The position numbers and the translations under genes are program-made. A stretch of 64,000 bases of DNA from Gemmatimonadaceae bacterium. Lineage in GTDB: Bacteria > Gemmatimonadota > Gemmatimonadetes > Gemmatimonadales > Gemmatimonadaceae. Of this stretch, positions 1 through 9,047 are shown in pieces. The notes under the pieces are model-generated. The model made no database searches. It had not been told where the DNA came from and saw only the letters and a program-made list of their open reading frames with translations. The stretch covers positions 88,469-152,468 of the forward strand of contig JBBJNV010000005.1 in assembly GCA_037721215.1 (NCBI GenBank), read 5' to 3'. Within the stretch, counting starts at the first letter, position 1. Every line of letters begins with the position of its first letter.

Positions 1-1260
1 AGGACCGAATTCCATTCGTCCCTCGAACCAGCCGATGACCTGATCCTGGGCCAGCAGACTCGCGGCGTGAACGATGATTTCATCCTGCGTCATTTGCTGG
101 TAGCGGGCACCACACAGGGTCAATGCCTGCTCGATCGCAACGTCGTCGAACGAAGGCCCCAGCAGCGAGCCCTCCATTGCATCGTCCGTCTGCGCAACGC
201 GCGGCTGCGCGAGATACCGGTGCCATGCGAGAAGCGCGGCACCCAGCGCACCGCCCGCATCGCCGGAGGCAGGCTGTATCCAGACTCTATCGAATGGACC
301 CTCGCGCATCACCTTGCCATTCGCCACCGCGTTCAATGCGACCCCTCCGGCAAGGCATAGAACCCGGCTACCCGTCCTGTCGTGCGCGGTTCGCGCCATG
401 CGAAGCACGACTTCTTCGCAAACGTCCTGCACACTGCGCGCGAGATCCATCTCTCGCTGGGTGAGGCTCGACTCGGGAGCGCGCGGCGGCCCGTCGAAAA
501 GTTCATCGAACGCCGGGCTCGTCATCGTGAGCCCGGCCAGGTAGTTGAAATACCGCTGGTTGAGCGTAAAGGAGCCGTCGCTCCTGAGATCGATGAGCTC
601 GCGGTAAATCGCGTCTACGTACCTCGGTGTCCCGTATGGAGCGAGACCCATGACCTTGTACTCGCCCGAGTTGACCTTGAAACCCGCGTGATAGGTAAAT
701 GCCGAGTAGAGCAACCCGAGCGAATCGGGCCAGTGCAGCTCCAGCAACAGGTCGATCTCTGATCCATGCCCGTGACCGACGGACGCAGTAGCCCATTCGC
801 CCACGCCGTCGATAGTCAGGATCGCAGCTTCGTCGTACGGCGACGGCAGAAACGCGCTTGCCGCGTGCGACTCGTGATGCTCAGCGTAAAGAACCCGTCC
901 GCTGTAACCTCCCAGTCCCTCCCGGATTGCGCGGTCTGTGTAGAGCTTCTCCTTGATCCACACGGGTCCGGCTTTCAGGAACGATCCGAACCCTCGTGGA
1001 GCGACACCGAGCCAGGTCTCAATAATTCGTTCGAACTTGAGCAGCGGCTTGTCATAGAAGGCGACCGCCTCGAGATCGTTCGCCCCGATGTTCGAGTTCT
1101 CCAGACAATACGCAACCGCACGCGCCGGGAAGGATGCATCGGCCTTGATTCGTGTGAACCGTTCTTCCTGCGCGGCGGCAACGATCTGTCCATCCCGGAG
1201 GAGGCATGCAGCGCTGTCGTGATAAAATGCGGAAATGCCGAGGACGTACCGGTGGCTCAC
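1..1260 (-). CDS. Carbamoyltransferase, NodU/CmcH family (3' part outside window)
   Basis: Reads from a GTG at 1260 to the window edge without a stop, about 420 residues, so the C-terminal end is missing. The N-terminus VSHRYVLGISAFYHDSAA is the family's opening, with the His-Asp pair at residues 14-15. HHESHAASAF near residue 127, TIDGVGEWAT shortly after, YKVMGLAPYG near 203 and LCLAGGVALN near 300 are hallmark motifs of the Kae1/TsaD-like fold that transfers a carbamoyl group from carbamoyl phosphate through carbamoyl-AMP. Family members decorate Nod factors, antibiotics and surface sugars; the acceptor here cannot be read from sequence. An in-frame stop lies 11 codons upstream of the GTG, which bounds the start. 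It begins 22 nt after the DUF1206 gene, and the same strand carries adenylate-forming and ATP-grasp ligases further upstream, which hints at a modified small molecule or glycan. Confidence 0.9.
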   Translation of the reverse strand, partial: MSHRYVLGISAFYHDSAACLLRDGQIVAAAQEERFTRIKADASFPARAVAYCLENSNIGANDLEAVAFYDKPLLKFERIIETWLGVAPRGFGSFLKAGPVWIKEKLYTDRAIREGLGGYSGRVLYAEHHESHAASAFLPSPYDEAAILTIDGVGEWATASVGHGHGSEIDLLLELHWPDSLGLLYSAFTYHAGFKVNSGEYKVMGLAPYGTPRYVDAIYRELIDLRSDGSFTLNQRYFNYLAGLTMTSPAFDELFDGPPRAPESSLTQREMDLARSVQDVCEEVVLRMARTAHDRTGSRVLCLAGGVALNAVANGKVMREGPFDRVWIQPASGDAGGALGAALLAWHRYLAQPRVAQTDDAMEGSLLGPSFDDVAIEQALTLCGARYQQMTQDEIIVHAASLLAQDQVIGWFEGRMEFGP

Positions 1261-1282
1261 GGACAGCGCACCGTGCTGCCGG

Positions 1283-2137
1283 TCAATCGACCTCTACGCG
1301 GCGCCATCGTGCGTTGACGAGCTGCATGCATCCGTAGGCAACGAGCCCGAAAGCGACTACCCCAAGCAAGGCACGCCCGTAGGGAAGGCGTCCAACGGTA
1401 TCGAGCGCCCCATCGATTCCCTTCACCGGCCTTCCGCTGTATTTGACTGCCGCGATCACGATAAACCAGCCGATTACGAGAAATACTACCCCGCGCGCAG
1501 CGAGCCCAAACCTCGACATTTTGGAAATCCAGCCGTGCCAGTGATCGTCAATCCGATAGAGATGAAGATGCTTGTTGACGTCGCGCGCAAATGCTTTCCG
1601 GAACTGGAACAATGCGTATGCAATCACCATGACGCCCCCGGTTGCAACCAGCCAGCGCCCCGCCGGGGCAGCAAGGAAGCGAACGGTCCATTCCCGCGTC
1701 GTCTGGCTCTCGCCGATGTCACCGTTCACCACCCGCCAGGCCTGAATTGCGAGCCCGACCGCGATGATGCCGCTTCCGGCCTGCCCCAGCCTCAGCGCGA
1801 CGCCCTTGAAGGCCTTGCCGCGGTGCTCAGTGTCACGCCAGGCGGCGATAAATCTCCACACCGCGTAACCCAGCAGCCCGACGACCGACAACGCAACGAT
1901 GATGCGTCCAAAAGGCTGTTGAAGTATCATCGATACAACGCCTCTGCCATCTGTGGTCTGCCCGCCGAGGCCAGCGACCGCAAGCGCGGCAAGCGATCCC
2001 ATGACCACGTAGACCACACCTTTGGAGGCGTAGCCGACGCGAGCGAGGCGGCATATCCACGGGCCAACCGCCTCTGCAACTTCGTCGGTGTCAGGTGCCG
2101 CCGGCTGAGAAGGCTGCTCTGCAGGATGTGCTGTCAT
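1283..2137 (-). CDS. DUF1206 integral membrane protein
   Basis: A 284-residue protein from ATG 2137; a TTG at 2173 in the same frame would add 12 residues. After a Pro/Ala-rich cytosolic-looking N-terminus it shows six hydrophobic segments arranged as three two-helix repeats, each starting with a G-x-A/S-x-G-x-V-Y/F-type motif (GYASKGVVYVVMG, GSGIIAVGLA, LAARGVVFLVIG). This threefold repeat is typical of DUF1206, a family without assigned function. It starts about 40 nt after the stop of the RNA helicase gene and ends 22 nt before the carbamoyltransferase, so co-transcription is likely. There are no catalytic-looking residues beyond scattered Arg and Trp at membrane boundaries. The family call is confident; no function can be proposed. 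Confidence 0.85.
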   Translation of the reverse strand: MTAHPAEQPSQPAAPDTDEVAEAVGPWICRLARVGYASKGVVYVVMGSLAALAVAGLGGQTTDGRGVVSMILQQPFGRIIVALSVVGLLGYAVWRFIAAWRDTEHRGKAFKGVALRLGQAGSGIIAVGLAIQAWRVVNGDIGESQTTREWTVRFLAAPAGRWLVATGGVMVIAYALFQFRKAFARDVNKHLHLYRIDDHWHGWISKMSRFGLAARGVVFLVIGWFIVIAAVKYSGRPVKGIDGALDTVGRLPYGRALLGVVAFGLVAYGCMQLVNARWRRVEVD

Positions 2138-2176
2138 GCGGTCACGATGCACGCGAGACACGTCGATCCGCAACGG

Positions 2177-3979
2177 TCAGCCCCGGCCTACTTTCCCCGG
2201 CTTTCTGCCTGTGGTCAGCTCCCGCTCGCGCCGTACGGTGATTTTCTGTCCGCGAATCTTTGCTCCGGTGAGCGCACCGATGATAGCGTCCACAGATTCT
2301 TCGGGCACCTCGACCAGCGAAAACCCGTCGCCCATTTCAATGGTCCCGATGTCCCGGCCGGATATGCCGGCCTCGTTCGCAATTGCACCGACGAGGTCTG
2401 CCGGCCGAATTCCTGTCCGCCGTCCCACGCCCACGTAAAGACGCGTGCCCCTCCGTTTTGCGCCGGGTTTGCCACCGGGTCTGCCAGCTGCCAACGCATC
2501 TTCTCTGGCCGCACCGCGCTTTGAGGCTTTCCCGCTCGCCGTCGCGTCGTAATCCTCACGCTTTCGCAATGGCTTGCTGCTGCCAAGCCCTTTGACGCGC
2601 TCGGCGTGCGCGGCCACCGGAACTACGTCATCCTCATTACCTGCCGGACCCGCTGACGCTTCATGGGCAAGTTTCACCGCGGCGGCCGCAACATCCATTA
2701 CATCGAGGTCGGTGGCGAGCGATTCTACAATCGCCCTGTAAGGCTCGAGACCTTCCGAACCCGCCGCTGTGCGCAGCAACGCCCGCGTTGCTTCCAACCG
2801 GCGCGCCTTGAGGTCGAGAATGGTCGGAACCGTCTCAATCCGGATCTTCTGCTTGGTGTGCTGCTCGATGTTGCGCAGCATCCGCGTCTCGCGGGCCTCG
2901 ACGAGCGTGATGGCTACCCCTTCCCTGCCGGCCCGGCCGGTGCGCCCGATCCGGTGCACGTAAGCATCGGGAGACGACGGCACATCGAAATTCACGACAT
3001 GCGACAGATGCCCGATGTCCAGGCCGCGGGCCGCAACATCAGTCGCAACGAGCAGCTCCACCCCGCCCTCACGAAATCTGCGCATCACCCGGTCACGCTG
3101 TTCCTGCGACAACCCCCCATGGATAGCCTCCGCCCGGTAGCCTCGTCCGTTAAGAGTCTCGGTGAGTTCATCCACCTCTGTGCGGGTGCGGCAAAACACG
3201 ATTGCCGACGTCGGGTTCTCGACGTCGAGCACCCGGCCCAACGCGGCTGGCTTCTGCTGCCGTTGTACCATGTACGCAACCTGACGCACTTTTGGAAGCG
3301 TGCCGGCTACTGCGCGCTCGCCGGCAATTTTTACGTTCGCCGGTTCGCGGAGATGCTTTTTCGCGATCGACTTGATTCGGGGTGCTATCGTCGCCGAGAA
3401 CAGTGCGGTTTGCCGCTCCTTTGGAGTTGCATCGAGAATTGCGTCGAGATCTTCGGCGAAGCCCATGTCCAGCATTTCGTCGGCCTCATCCAGCACCACG
3501 GTTTTCACATGGCTCAGGTCCAGCGTGCTGCGCTTGATGTGATCGAGGGCACGTCCCGGTGTTGCCACGACGACATCGACCCCGCGACGCAGGACGGTGA
3601 GCTGCTGGTGAATGGATTGGCCCCCATATATCGGCAGCACGCGCGCTCCAAAAGCCCGTCCGTACTTGTGAACTGCTTCCGCCACCTGCATCGCAAGTTC
3701 CCGCGTCGGCACGAGTATCAGAGCACTTACGAGCGGTCTGGATGCAATTCGTGCCGGATCGGCAGCAATGCGCTGGAGAATTGGAATCGCGAATGCGGCG
3801 GTCTTGCCGGTTCCCGTAGCCGCCTGGCCAAGCAGGTCGCGCCCTGCGAGGAGCGGCGGTATCGCTTCGCGCTGGATGGGAGTGGGTTCTTCATATCCGA
3901 GCACGTTGAGTGTGCCGGCTATCGAATCGGCAATACCGAGGGCGATGAAGCCGTTGGCGTTGTCGGTTTGGTCTTCCAT
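2177..3979 (-). CDS. deaD: DEAD-box ATP-dependent RNA helicase with DbpA-type RNA-binding domain
   Basis: A 600-residue protein starting at ATG 3979. The Q motif (EEPTPIQ, about residue 30), Walker A AATGTGKT, PTRELA, TPGR, VLDEADEMLDMG, SAT (ALFSATI), ARGLDIG and HRIGRTGRAGR all appear in order, so both RecA-like domains are complete. Residues about 505-585 (RLYVGVGRRTGIRP through KIRGQKITVRR) form the DbpA RNA-binding domain that tethers DeaD/CsdA and DbpA proteins to structured RNA such as 23S rRNA. Between them lies a charged linker. The expected role is ATP-driven RNA remodelling in ribosome assembly or cold adaptation. The length matches DeaD better than DbpA, so the symbol is a best guess. 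A 155-nt gap separates it from the upstream ATP-grasp gene, so it may have its own promoter. Confidence 0.93.
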   Translation of the reverse strand: MEDQTDNANGFIALGIADSIAGTLNVLGYEEPTPIQREAIPPLLAGRDLLGQAATGTGKTAAFAIPILQRIAADPARIASRPLVSALILVPTRELAMQVAEAVHKYGRAFGARVLPIYGGQSIHQQLTVLRRGVDVVVATPGRALDHIKRSTLDLSHVKTVVLDEADEMLDMGFAEDLDAILDATPKERQTALFSATIAPRIKSIAKKHLREPANVKIAGERAVAGTLPKVRQVAYMVQRQQKPAALGRVLDVENPTSAIVFCRTRTEVDELTETLNGRGYRAEAIHGGLSQEQRDRVMRRFREGGVELLVATDVAARGLDIGHLSHVVNFDVPSSPDAYVHRIGRTGRAGREGVAITLVEARETRMLRNIEQHTKQKIRIETVPTILDLKARRLEATRALLRTAAGSEGLEPYRAIVESLATDLDVMDVAAAAVKLAHEASAGPAGNEDDVVPVAAHAERVKGLGSSKPLRKREDYDATASGKASKRGAAREDALAAGRPGGKPGAKRRGTRLYVGVGRRTGIRPADLVGAIANEAGISGRDIGTIEMGDGFSLVEVPEESVDAIIGALTGAKIRGQKITVRRERELTTGRKPGKVGRG

Positions 3980-4134
3980 GCGGGTGGTCCGATCGGTCAG
4001 AGAGATGTTGCCCGGACACGCGGGCTTGCTGACCGGATAGTCAAGCTAGCGGGTCTGGATGGCCCATGACGATATGCATGCTACCTGTTGAGGATCAATA
4101 CGAACGCCCGGCGAACAACTCTGATAACGTGCGA

Positions 4135-5502
4135 TCAGTTGAACACCTCTCGCACGCCGGTCAGCAGTTCTTCGACGGTTCCAGCATCCGCCCCGATACA
4201 TGCAACTGTGACCTTTCCCGCGGCCAGCCGCCCCGGGTTGAATGGTATCACGCCAGTCCCCCGAACGCCGTCGAACATCAACCCTCCGCATCGCTGCCGA
4301 ACGGTGGCAAAGTTGGTCGGCGGGACAAAGATATTGACCGAGCGAAACGCAGTTACGGGATTCAGTCCGCGCTGCGTCTGAATGCCATTTACCCGCTCCA
4401 TGAGCGCAGTTGCGTACATACCGCCGTTGATACGCGCGTTCAGTTCCGACAGGAAATATTCCCGCACGCCCGTCTGGCTGTTTTCATACTCGCAGAAATC
4501 GAAACCTGCGGCGCCTGAAAATCCTTCCTCCTTCAGAGCGTTCGTAAGCCTTGCAGCGGAATCGATCATCGCTGGCAGCAACGATGCGACTGTCGGAAAT
4601 ACGCTTCCCGCAAAAACGAGGCGGCCGTCCACTCTCTGATCGTTGACACTCACACAGGAGATGTCGCCACTTTCGGGATCGATCCACATGACGACATTGG
4701 GTGAGCAAATCACGTCGAAGAAAGGCTCGACGATGTAGATGTCGTTGTCTTCCCGGTTGGCGATGAGCTGCGTACAGGCGGCGATATCGCGATCGGCTTC
4801 GACGATGAACGTCGACGAACCGGACGCACCGAAAGAACCTTTGACGACAACGCGGCCACTTACTCTAAGGCACTCAGCCAATGTCGCTGAAAGTCGTGCC
4901 TGGTCGGCCGACTGAGACCCATGCCGCATTCGCACCACCGCCGCAGGCGCCACTGGAACTCCGCACTGGGCAGCACGCTCACGAATGACATGCTTCATGT
5001 TTGCGTTTCTGACCCGGTCGGGGGGTGCGCCGATTACCCGCACAGAACGGCCGATCGTCGCTCCGAGAGCGTCGGCGAGGCGCCATTCGACTTCGGTCGC
5101 AATGAACGGGTTGAGGACTACCGCCGATGCGCCGCACATCGTCCCGAGACGCGAGAGTGCGCCCGGGTTTGACATGAGAGTTTCAGCCATCGAACCGTTC
5201 GGTGACGGGGCGGCGCCGTCTGACGCGACGACGATCCTGTCGATCGGCGGCGTCATACCGAGTTCCAGCATGTAGTCCAGGAAGTCGCGGTCGACTGCGG
5301 ATGGCACAACGACGATGTCCTGCTCACCAGCGAGGAACAGCGCGCGGTGTGATTCTTCATCGTCGAGATTTACACCGGCCAGATTGCCAATCGAGGTCAC
5401 GCCATGCACAAAAACGTTCGTGTCCTTCATGCGACTCATCGCTTCGATAATGCCGGAAGGCATCGCGGCCGCCGTGGGTTGCAACTCCCGAGCGGGGGTC
5501 AT
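4135..5502 (-). CDS. ATP-grasp ligase with N-terminal pre-ATP-grasp domain
   Basis: A 455-residue protein from ATG 5502. Residues about 180-420 carry ATP-grasp features: VVVKGSFGASGSSTF (nucleotide lysine and glycine loop), YIVEPFFD (hinge) and FLSELNARINGG (metal-binding Glu and Asn). The first 170 residues, including VLNPFIATEVEWRLADALG, resemble the pre-ATP-grasp domain of peptide or amide ligases of the PGM1 kind. Such enzymes activate a carboxylate as acyl phosphate and join it to an amine. It lies 51 nt downstream of an adenylate-forming ligase gene on the same strand, so the two probably act on one product. Substrates are not predictable. No biotin-carboxylase or D-Ala-ligase signatures were seen, which argues against primary metabolism. 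Confidence 0.8.
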   Translation of the reverse strand: MTPARELQPTAAAMPSGIIEAMSRMKDTNVFVHGVTSIGNLAGVNLDDEESHRALFLAGEQDIVVVPSAVDRDFLDYMLELGMTPPIDRIVVASDGAAPSPNGSMAETLMSNPGALSRLGTMCGASAVVLNPFIATEVEWRLADALGATIGRSVRVIGAPPDRVRNANMKHVIRERAAQCGVPVAPAAVVRMRHGSQSADQARLSATLAECLRVSGRVVVKGSFGASGSSTFIVEADRDIAACTQLIANREDNDIYIVEPFFDVICSPNVVMWIDPESGDISCVSVNDQRVDGRLVFAGSVFPTVASLLPAMIDSAARLTNALKEEGFSGAAGFDFCEYENSQTGVREYFLSELNARINGGMYATALMERVNGIQTQRGLNPVTAFRSVNIFVPPTNFATVRQRCGGLMFDGVRGTGVIPFNPGRLAAGKVTVACIGADAGTVEELLTGVREVFN

Positions 5503-5553
5503 CGAAGCGCCCGCTGTCGACGCGCGCCGCGTGTACCAGCAGCGTGTCCAGTG

Positions 5554-6780
5554 TCACTCATCGGCGGACACCGGGGACGCCAACCCGGCATACGGCCGGA
5601 ATTTCCCGCTGGCCGAGGGCGAGATGCTATCGACGAATTTCATGTGGAAGGCGACACCCGGTCCCAGTACGCTTCGCACAGATCGCTCGACCTCCGTCAC
5701 CTGTTCGCCGGTTTGCTCGGATGATGCGACCACGTAGGCAGTGATGAGATCGATCCGTTCCTGGATCATTGAAAAGTTCCTGATCCACGGGGTGAGACCC
5801 AGGTTGAATGAAAAGGGATGCAGCAGTCTGCCATCGGGAAGCCGGAAGTAATCGAGGGCTCGACCGTCGATTCTCGCAAGCGTGGGGGAATGGGCGCCAC
5901 ACGCGCAGCGTGCCGGACCTTTCGTCACCACATCGCCGATGCGGTAGCGAATGAACGGCATGGTGAACGCGTTCAGATTCGTTCCAATCAACTCGCCGTT
6001 GCGTCCTTCTGCCGCTCCCTGGTTGCCTTCAACCACCTCAGTAACCACCGCGCGCTGTCGGATGTGATACAGCTTTTCGCTGCGGCACTGGAAAGCCGTC
6101 ACCCCCAGCTCGTGAGATGCATAAACATCGTAAACCGGTGCATTGAACGCCGTGGCGATTGTCTGTCGCATGGCTGCTGTCAGAACCTCGCCTCCCACCC
6201 CTACATACCGTGGACGTACTTCACTGCCGCCGTCATCGAGCGCGAGTCGCGCTACTTGCGCGATGACACCTGGAAACCCGTTGATGGCGCTAGGCGAGAA
6301 TGCCCGCAACTGCCGGAGTATCTCTGCTGGTGGCAGCAGGCAGCTGATTCTTGTCTGGTGGTACATCCGGGAGGCGGTAAGCACACGGAGCGCGCGTCCC
6401 TCCAGTCGCAGTGACGGCCGCGTGATGGCCACCCAGGCCGAGCGCGCGCCTGGCCGCGTTCCGTAGTAGTAGGCGAGGCGCCATCTGCCAACATTCACCG
6501 CGTGCTGTTCGGCAATCGAGTTGAAGATTGCGACCGGTTGCCCCGTTGACCCGCTTGTCGTGTGCCGCACAAGCGATGCACTTTCGAGTCCCTGCGCCAT
6601 GAAGGCTCCGGGGTCGCGCTGCAGATCCTTTTTGTTGCTGATCGGGATTACCTGCAGATCGTCTGCCCCGCGAATCTTGTGAGCACGTATCCCGTTTTCG
6701 TCGAACAGGCGCCGATAGTAGGGCACGTTGGCATAGGCATGCATGACCAGTCGCCGTACACGCCTGTCAGTTGAGCTCAT
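5554..6780 (-). CDS. Phenylacetate-CoA ligase family (CapK/PaaK-like) adenylate-forming enzyme
   Basis: A 408-residue member of the ANL superfamily starting at ATG 6780. The phosphate loop HTTSGSTGQPVA (about residues 73-84), VGVGGEVLT, YASHELGV (adenine pocket) and PFIRYRIGDVV (ribose-binding Asp) are all present, followed by a Cys-rich CACG element typical of PaaK/CapK. The C-terminal SPSASGKFR supplies the lysine expected to complete adenylation. These enzymes make an acyl-AMP and often an acyl-CoA from an aryl or alkyl acid; CapK relatives work in capsule or natural-product pathways. The start overlaps the stop of the upstream membrane-protein gene as ATGA, indicating translational coupling. 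Downstream is the ATP-grasp ligase. The acid substrate is unknown. Confidence 0.85.
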   Translation of the reverse strand: MSSTDRRVRRLVMHAYANVPYYRRLFDENGIRAHKIRGADDLQVIPISNKKDLQRDPGAFMAQGLESASLVRHTTSGSTGQPVAIFNSIAEQHAVNVGRWRLAYYYGTRPGARSAWVAITRPSLRLEGRALRVLTASRMYHQTRISCLLPPAEILRQLRAFSPSAINGFPGVIAQVARLALDDGGSEVRPRYVGVGGEVLTAAMRQTIATAFNAPVYDVYASHELGVTAFQCRSEKLYHIRQRAVVTEVVEGNQGAAEGRNGELIGTNLNAFTMPFIRYRIGDVVTKGPARCACGAHSPTLARIDGRALDYFRLPDGRLLHPFSFNLGLTPWIRNFSMIQERIDLITAYVVASSEQTGEQVTEVERSVRSVLGPGVAFHMKFVDSISPSASGKFRPYAGLASPVSADE

Positions 6781-7238
6781 CGGCGACCGGTGGCGGGGTG
6801 CCGATAGGTTGACGCGAGCCCGAGCAGACCGAGCTGGATCATCGTCCCCGGCGCGAGCGCTGGGGTCGCCCCCATGAGCGCTTCCTTTATCAGACCGAGT
6901 CCACCTGTCTCCGGATTCATCTCGCGCTCGAACTCAACATTTCCCGAGTAATGCAGAATCATTCCGGCGAAGCCGCTCACCACGAAGACGACCATTACCC
7001 CCTGCAACACTCTGATGGCATTTCTGTGTGTGCGGGTAACGGCGTGCGCGCCTGCGGCACAGATTCCGCAAACTAGGAGCGCAATCGGGACGATCTGCCA
7101 GAGGCCATCAGTGTGTTCCATCAGAAAAAGTTCGACAAGAATTCCAACCATTCCGAGCAGCAGAATTGCAAGTAGCGCAGCCCGTATTTTTGCAGTTGTT
7201 GCGGACTCGCCGGCCAGATCGTCCGGGGGAAATGTCAT
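6777..7238 (-). CDS. Small integral membrane protein, function unknown
   Basis: A 153-residue protein from ATG 7238 with four hydrophobic segments: IRAALLAILLLGMVGILVEL, WQIVPIALLVCGICAAGAHA, VLQGVMVVFVVSGFAGMILH, and a weaker C-terminal one around TMIQLGLLGLAS. The loop between the third and fourth is acidic and polar (GNVEFEREMNPETGG). I do not recognise the family. It is the first gene of the cassette with the CapK-like ligase, overlapping it by 4 nt, so it may anchor or transport the product, but that is inference from position only. It starts with no clear Shine-Dalgarno sequence. Confidence 0.7.
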   Translation of the reverse strand: MTFPPDDLAGESATTAKIRAALLAILLLGMVGILVELFLMEHTDGLWQIVPIALLVCGICAAGAHAVTRTHRNAIRVLQGVMVVFVVSGFAGMILHYSGNVEFEREMNPETGGLGLIKEALMGATPALAPGTMIQLGLLGLASTYRHPATGRR

Positions 7239-7668
7239 TCGTCAGCAGCTGGCTGGGGCATTTGCGGGGGCTGTGATTCATGTGTGGGGCTGAAGGTATT
7301 TACGTCCGCGGGTGAGTTATCAGAAGGCCTTGCGTTGCGGTGTGCCTGAAGCATAAATATATCGTTGCTTCCTGTACGGATATTTCAGGGAAACGCGAGG
7401 CAGGTGCGTTGTGGCATGATCATTACCGGTTTTCCGGCGTTTTCAAGGCCGGTGGCGCGGAACATGCCTTCTGAACATCCAAACTTGTGAGAATCGTTCG
7501 ATTCCGGCCTGCTTTTGGAATGGTTTCCCTGGCATGAATCCGGACGGCTACAGTGTGTCGTATTAAGTTGTTGATGGAAATGTTCGGTTCGACGACGGTA
7601 TTACGGGCACCGGGAGGGTCCGCGAAAATGCCTCCCTTTTCAAAACCTTTTTGTACGCAGGAGACGCG
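7239..7668. other. Divergent intergenic region upstream of the DUF4331 operon
   Basis: This 430-bp stretch separates the minus-strand ligase cassette from the plus-strand DUF4331 genes. It is locally AT-richer around 7350-7400 (aaatatatcg) than the flanks, as expected for promoters on both strands, but I could not fix a convincing -35/-10 pair. A long open frame on the minus strand (7423-8463) crosses it but is antisense to the DUF4331 gene and has no family-like features. The only strong site is the ribosome binding site aggag about 6 nt before ATG 7669. Confidence 0.5.
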
Positions 7669-8427
7669 ATGAAAGTACGGATTACCAGGCGCGATCTGAT
7701 CGTGCCGGCGCTGGCGGCAGGCATGCTGGCGACAGTAGCCGGCGGGACGCTTATGGCGTCTGATCACCAGCAGACAGTTGTAACGGAAGTAAACCCGAGA
7801 TTCGACATCACCGATGTCTGGGTTTTTCCAGGAAAGCCAAACCGTGTTTCCCTGCTGGTAACCACCAGCTCGCCACTTTCGCCGGCGCAGACAGACACCC
7901 ACGCATTCGGAGATATCAGCGAAGAGCTCTATCAGATCAAGATCGACAACAATCAGGATCTCCAGGAAGATCTCGTTTTCCAGATCACGTTCACCGGTCC
8001 GAGAAACGCGCAGATCGTCACTGTCAGGGGCCCGGTTGCCCCGAATGAAGTCGGCAACGCAGCGGGTACCGTCCACGCAACGCTCCTGACTTCGCCCATC
8101 GTCGCCACCGGCCCCGTCAACACGCTGCTCGGCTCGGCCGATGGTATTCAGGTTTTCGCGGGCGCGACCGAAGATCCGTTCTTCATCGATCTCGAACAGT
8201 TCTTCCGCATTGTTCCCGATCGCAAGCCTGCGTTTGCGGAGCCGCTGGCAAGTCTGCCCAACGAACAGAACGCGACGTCGTTCCGTGAAAAACCGGCCCC
8301 TGATTTCATCGCCGGCTTCAACGGTCTGTCGATCGCTATCGAAGTTCCCAAGGAACTGCTCACCGCGGGTGGCTCGCGTCCTCGCTTCGGCGTCTGGGCG
8401 ACTACCAGCCGCAACACTGCCCTCTAA
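7669..8427 (+). CDS. DUF4331 protein, N-terminal part, exported
   Basis: A 252-residue protein. ATG 7669 is preferred to the in-frame ATG at 7651 because caggag sits 6 nt before it. The N-terminus MKVRITRRDLIVPALAAGML has a twin-arginine pair followed by a hydrophobic stretch ending near TLMASDH, so Tat export is possible. The body (FDITDVWVFPGKPNRVSLLV, THAFGDISEELYQIKIDNN, VFQITFTGPR) matches the N-terminal half of DUF4331, secreted beta-rich proteins of unknown role common in soil and marine bacteria. The usual DUF4331 protein is longer and continues into a GNPLVNE-type C-terminal half; here that half is encoded by the next gene, 38 nt downstream. A functional two-protein split is likely. 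Confidence 0.85.
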   Translation: MKVRITRRDLIVPALAAGMLATVAGGTLMASDHQQTVVTEVNPRFDITDVWVFPGKPNRVSLLVTTSSPLSPAQTDTHAFGDISEELYQIKIDNNQDLQEDLVFQITFTGPRNAQIVTVRGPVAPNEVGNAAGTVHATLLTSPIVATGPVNTLLGSADGIQVFAGATEDPFFIDLEQFFRIVPDRKPAFAEPLASLPNEQNATSFREKPAPDFIAGFNGLSIAIEVPKELLTAGGSRPRFGVWATTSRNTAL

Positions 8428-8465
8428 GCAGCCCATCCCAGATACCCAGATAAGGAGCAACAATA

Positions 8466-9047
8466 ATGTCGAGCAAGAAAAATCGGGCCGGGGCCGCTAT
8501 GATGCTGGCTTTGGTGGCCGTCGGCTGCAGCGAAGGCACCAAGCAGCCTGACAACATTGCCGGACCAGACGTGTCCGCCGCAGTGCAGGCCCAGACGACC
8601 TTTCGCCAGGTCGAGCAGCTTGGAAACCCGCTCGTGCAGGAAGTGACGATCGTGAAGGCACGACACGTCCTGTATGACAGAACGATGCCTTACAACGAGG
8701 CAGAGTTCCGCCCGGAGACGGAGGCGTTTATCCGGGACGTTGCTGGTCGTCCGGCAGACTACGCCGCGACGGTTGCCGGTCTGCTGTACCCGGATATGAT
8801 CATGGTCAACACTCTCCAGCCGGAAGAGACCGCTGGTTACCAGTCAATTGCGCTTGCCAACGGCTGGGGCGGGCGGAAGCTGTCTGACGATGTTGTAGAC
8901 ATTTCGCTGGTCGCGGTATTCAGCTCGCTGCTTGACCCGCGTGGCGCTTCGTGCGCTCCGTTCCAGCTGCCGCTGTGCACCGACAACGTCGATGCCAACG
9001 ACAAGGCGTTCCTGGCGAACTTCCCGTACTTCGCCGCCCGCAACTAG
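8466..9047 (+). CDS. DUF4331-like lipoprotein, C-terminal half as a separate gene
   Basis: A 193-residue protein with a strong ribosome binding site (aaggag, 8 nt before ATG 8466). The N-terminus has basic residues, a hydrophobic core and a cysteine (LVAVGC, residue 18), consistent with a lipoprotein signal though the lipobox is imperfect. The mature part, VEQLGNPLVQEVTIVKARH and the following YNEAEFRPETEAF, is what normally forms the C-terminal half of DUF4331. TDNVDANDKAFLANFPYFA near the end is also typical of that family's C-terminus. It has its own start, signal peptide and ribosome binding site, so it looks like a designed partner of the preceding protein rather than a frameshift product. 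The tail is complete. Confidence 0.8.
   Translation: MSSKKNRAGAAMMLALVAVGCSEGTKQPDNIAGPDVSAAVQAQTTFRQVEQLGNPLVQEVTIVKARHVLYDRTMPYNEAEFRPETEAFIRDVAGRPADYAATVAGLLYPDMIMVNTLQPEETAGYQSIALANGWGGRKLSDDVVDISLVAVFSSLLDPRGASCAPFQLPLCTDNVDANDKAFLANFPYFAARN

Noticed and set aside
1235..2524. 429-residue open frame on the plus strand
   Set aside because: Antisense to DUF1206 and helicase genes whose motifs are unmistakable; composition is typical of a high-GC shadow frame.
2663..4069. 468-residue open frame on the plus strand
   Set aside because: Lies opposite the DEAD-box helicase and has no domain-like pattern.
7239..7668. Search for a promoter or riboswitch before the DUF4331 operon
   Set aside because: No convincing -35/-10 pair or known structured RNA could be fixed by eye.
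7423..8463. 346-residue open frame on the minus strand
   Set aside because: Antisense to the DUF4331 gene, with an unusually Arg/Cys-rich composition and no signal or motif.
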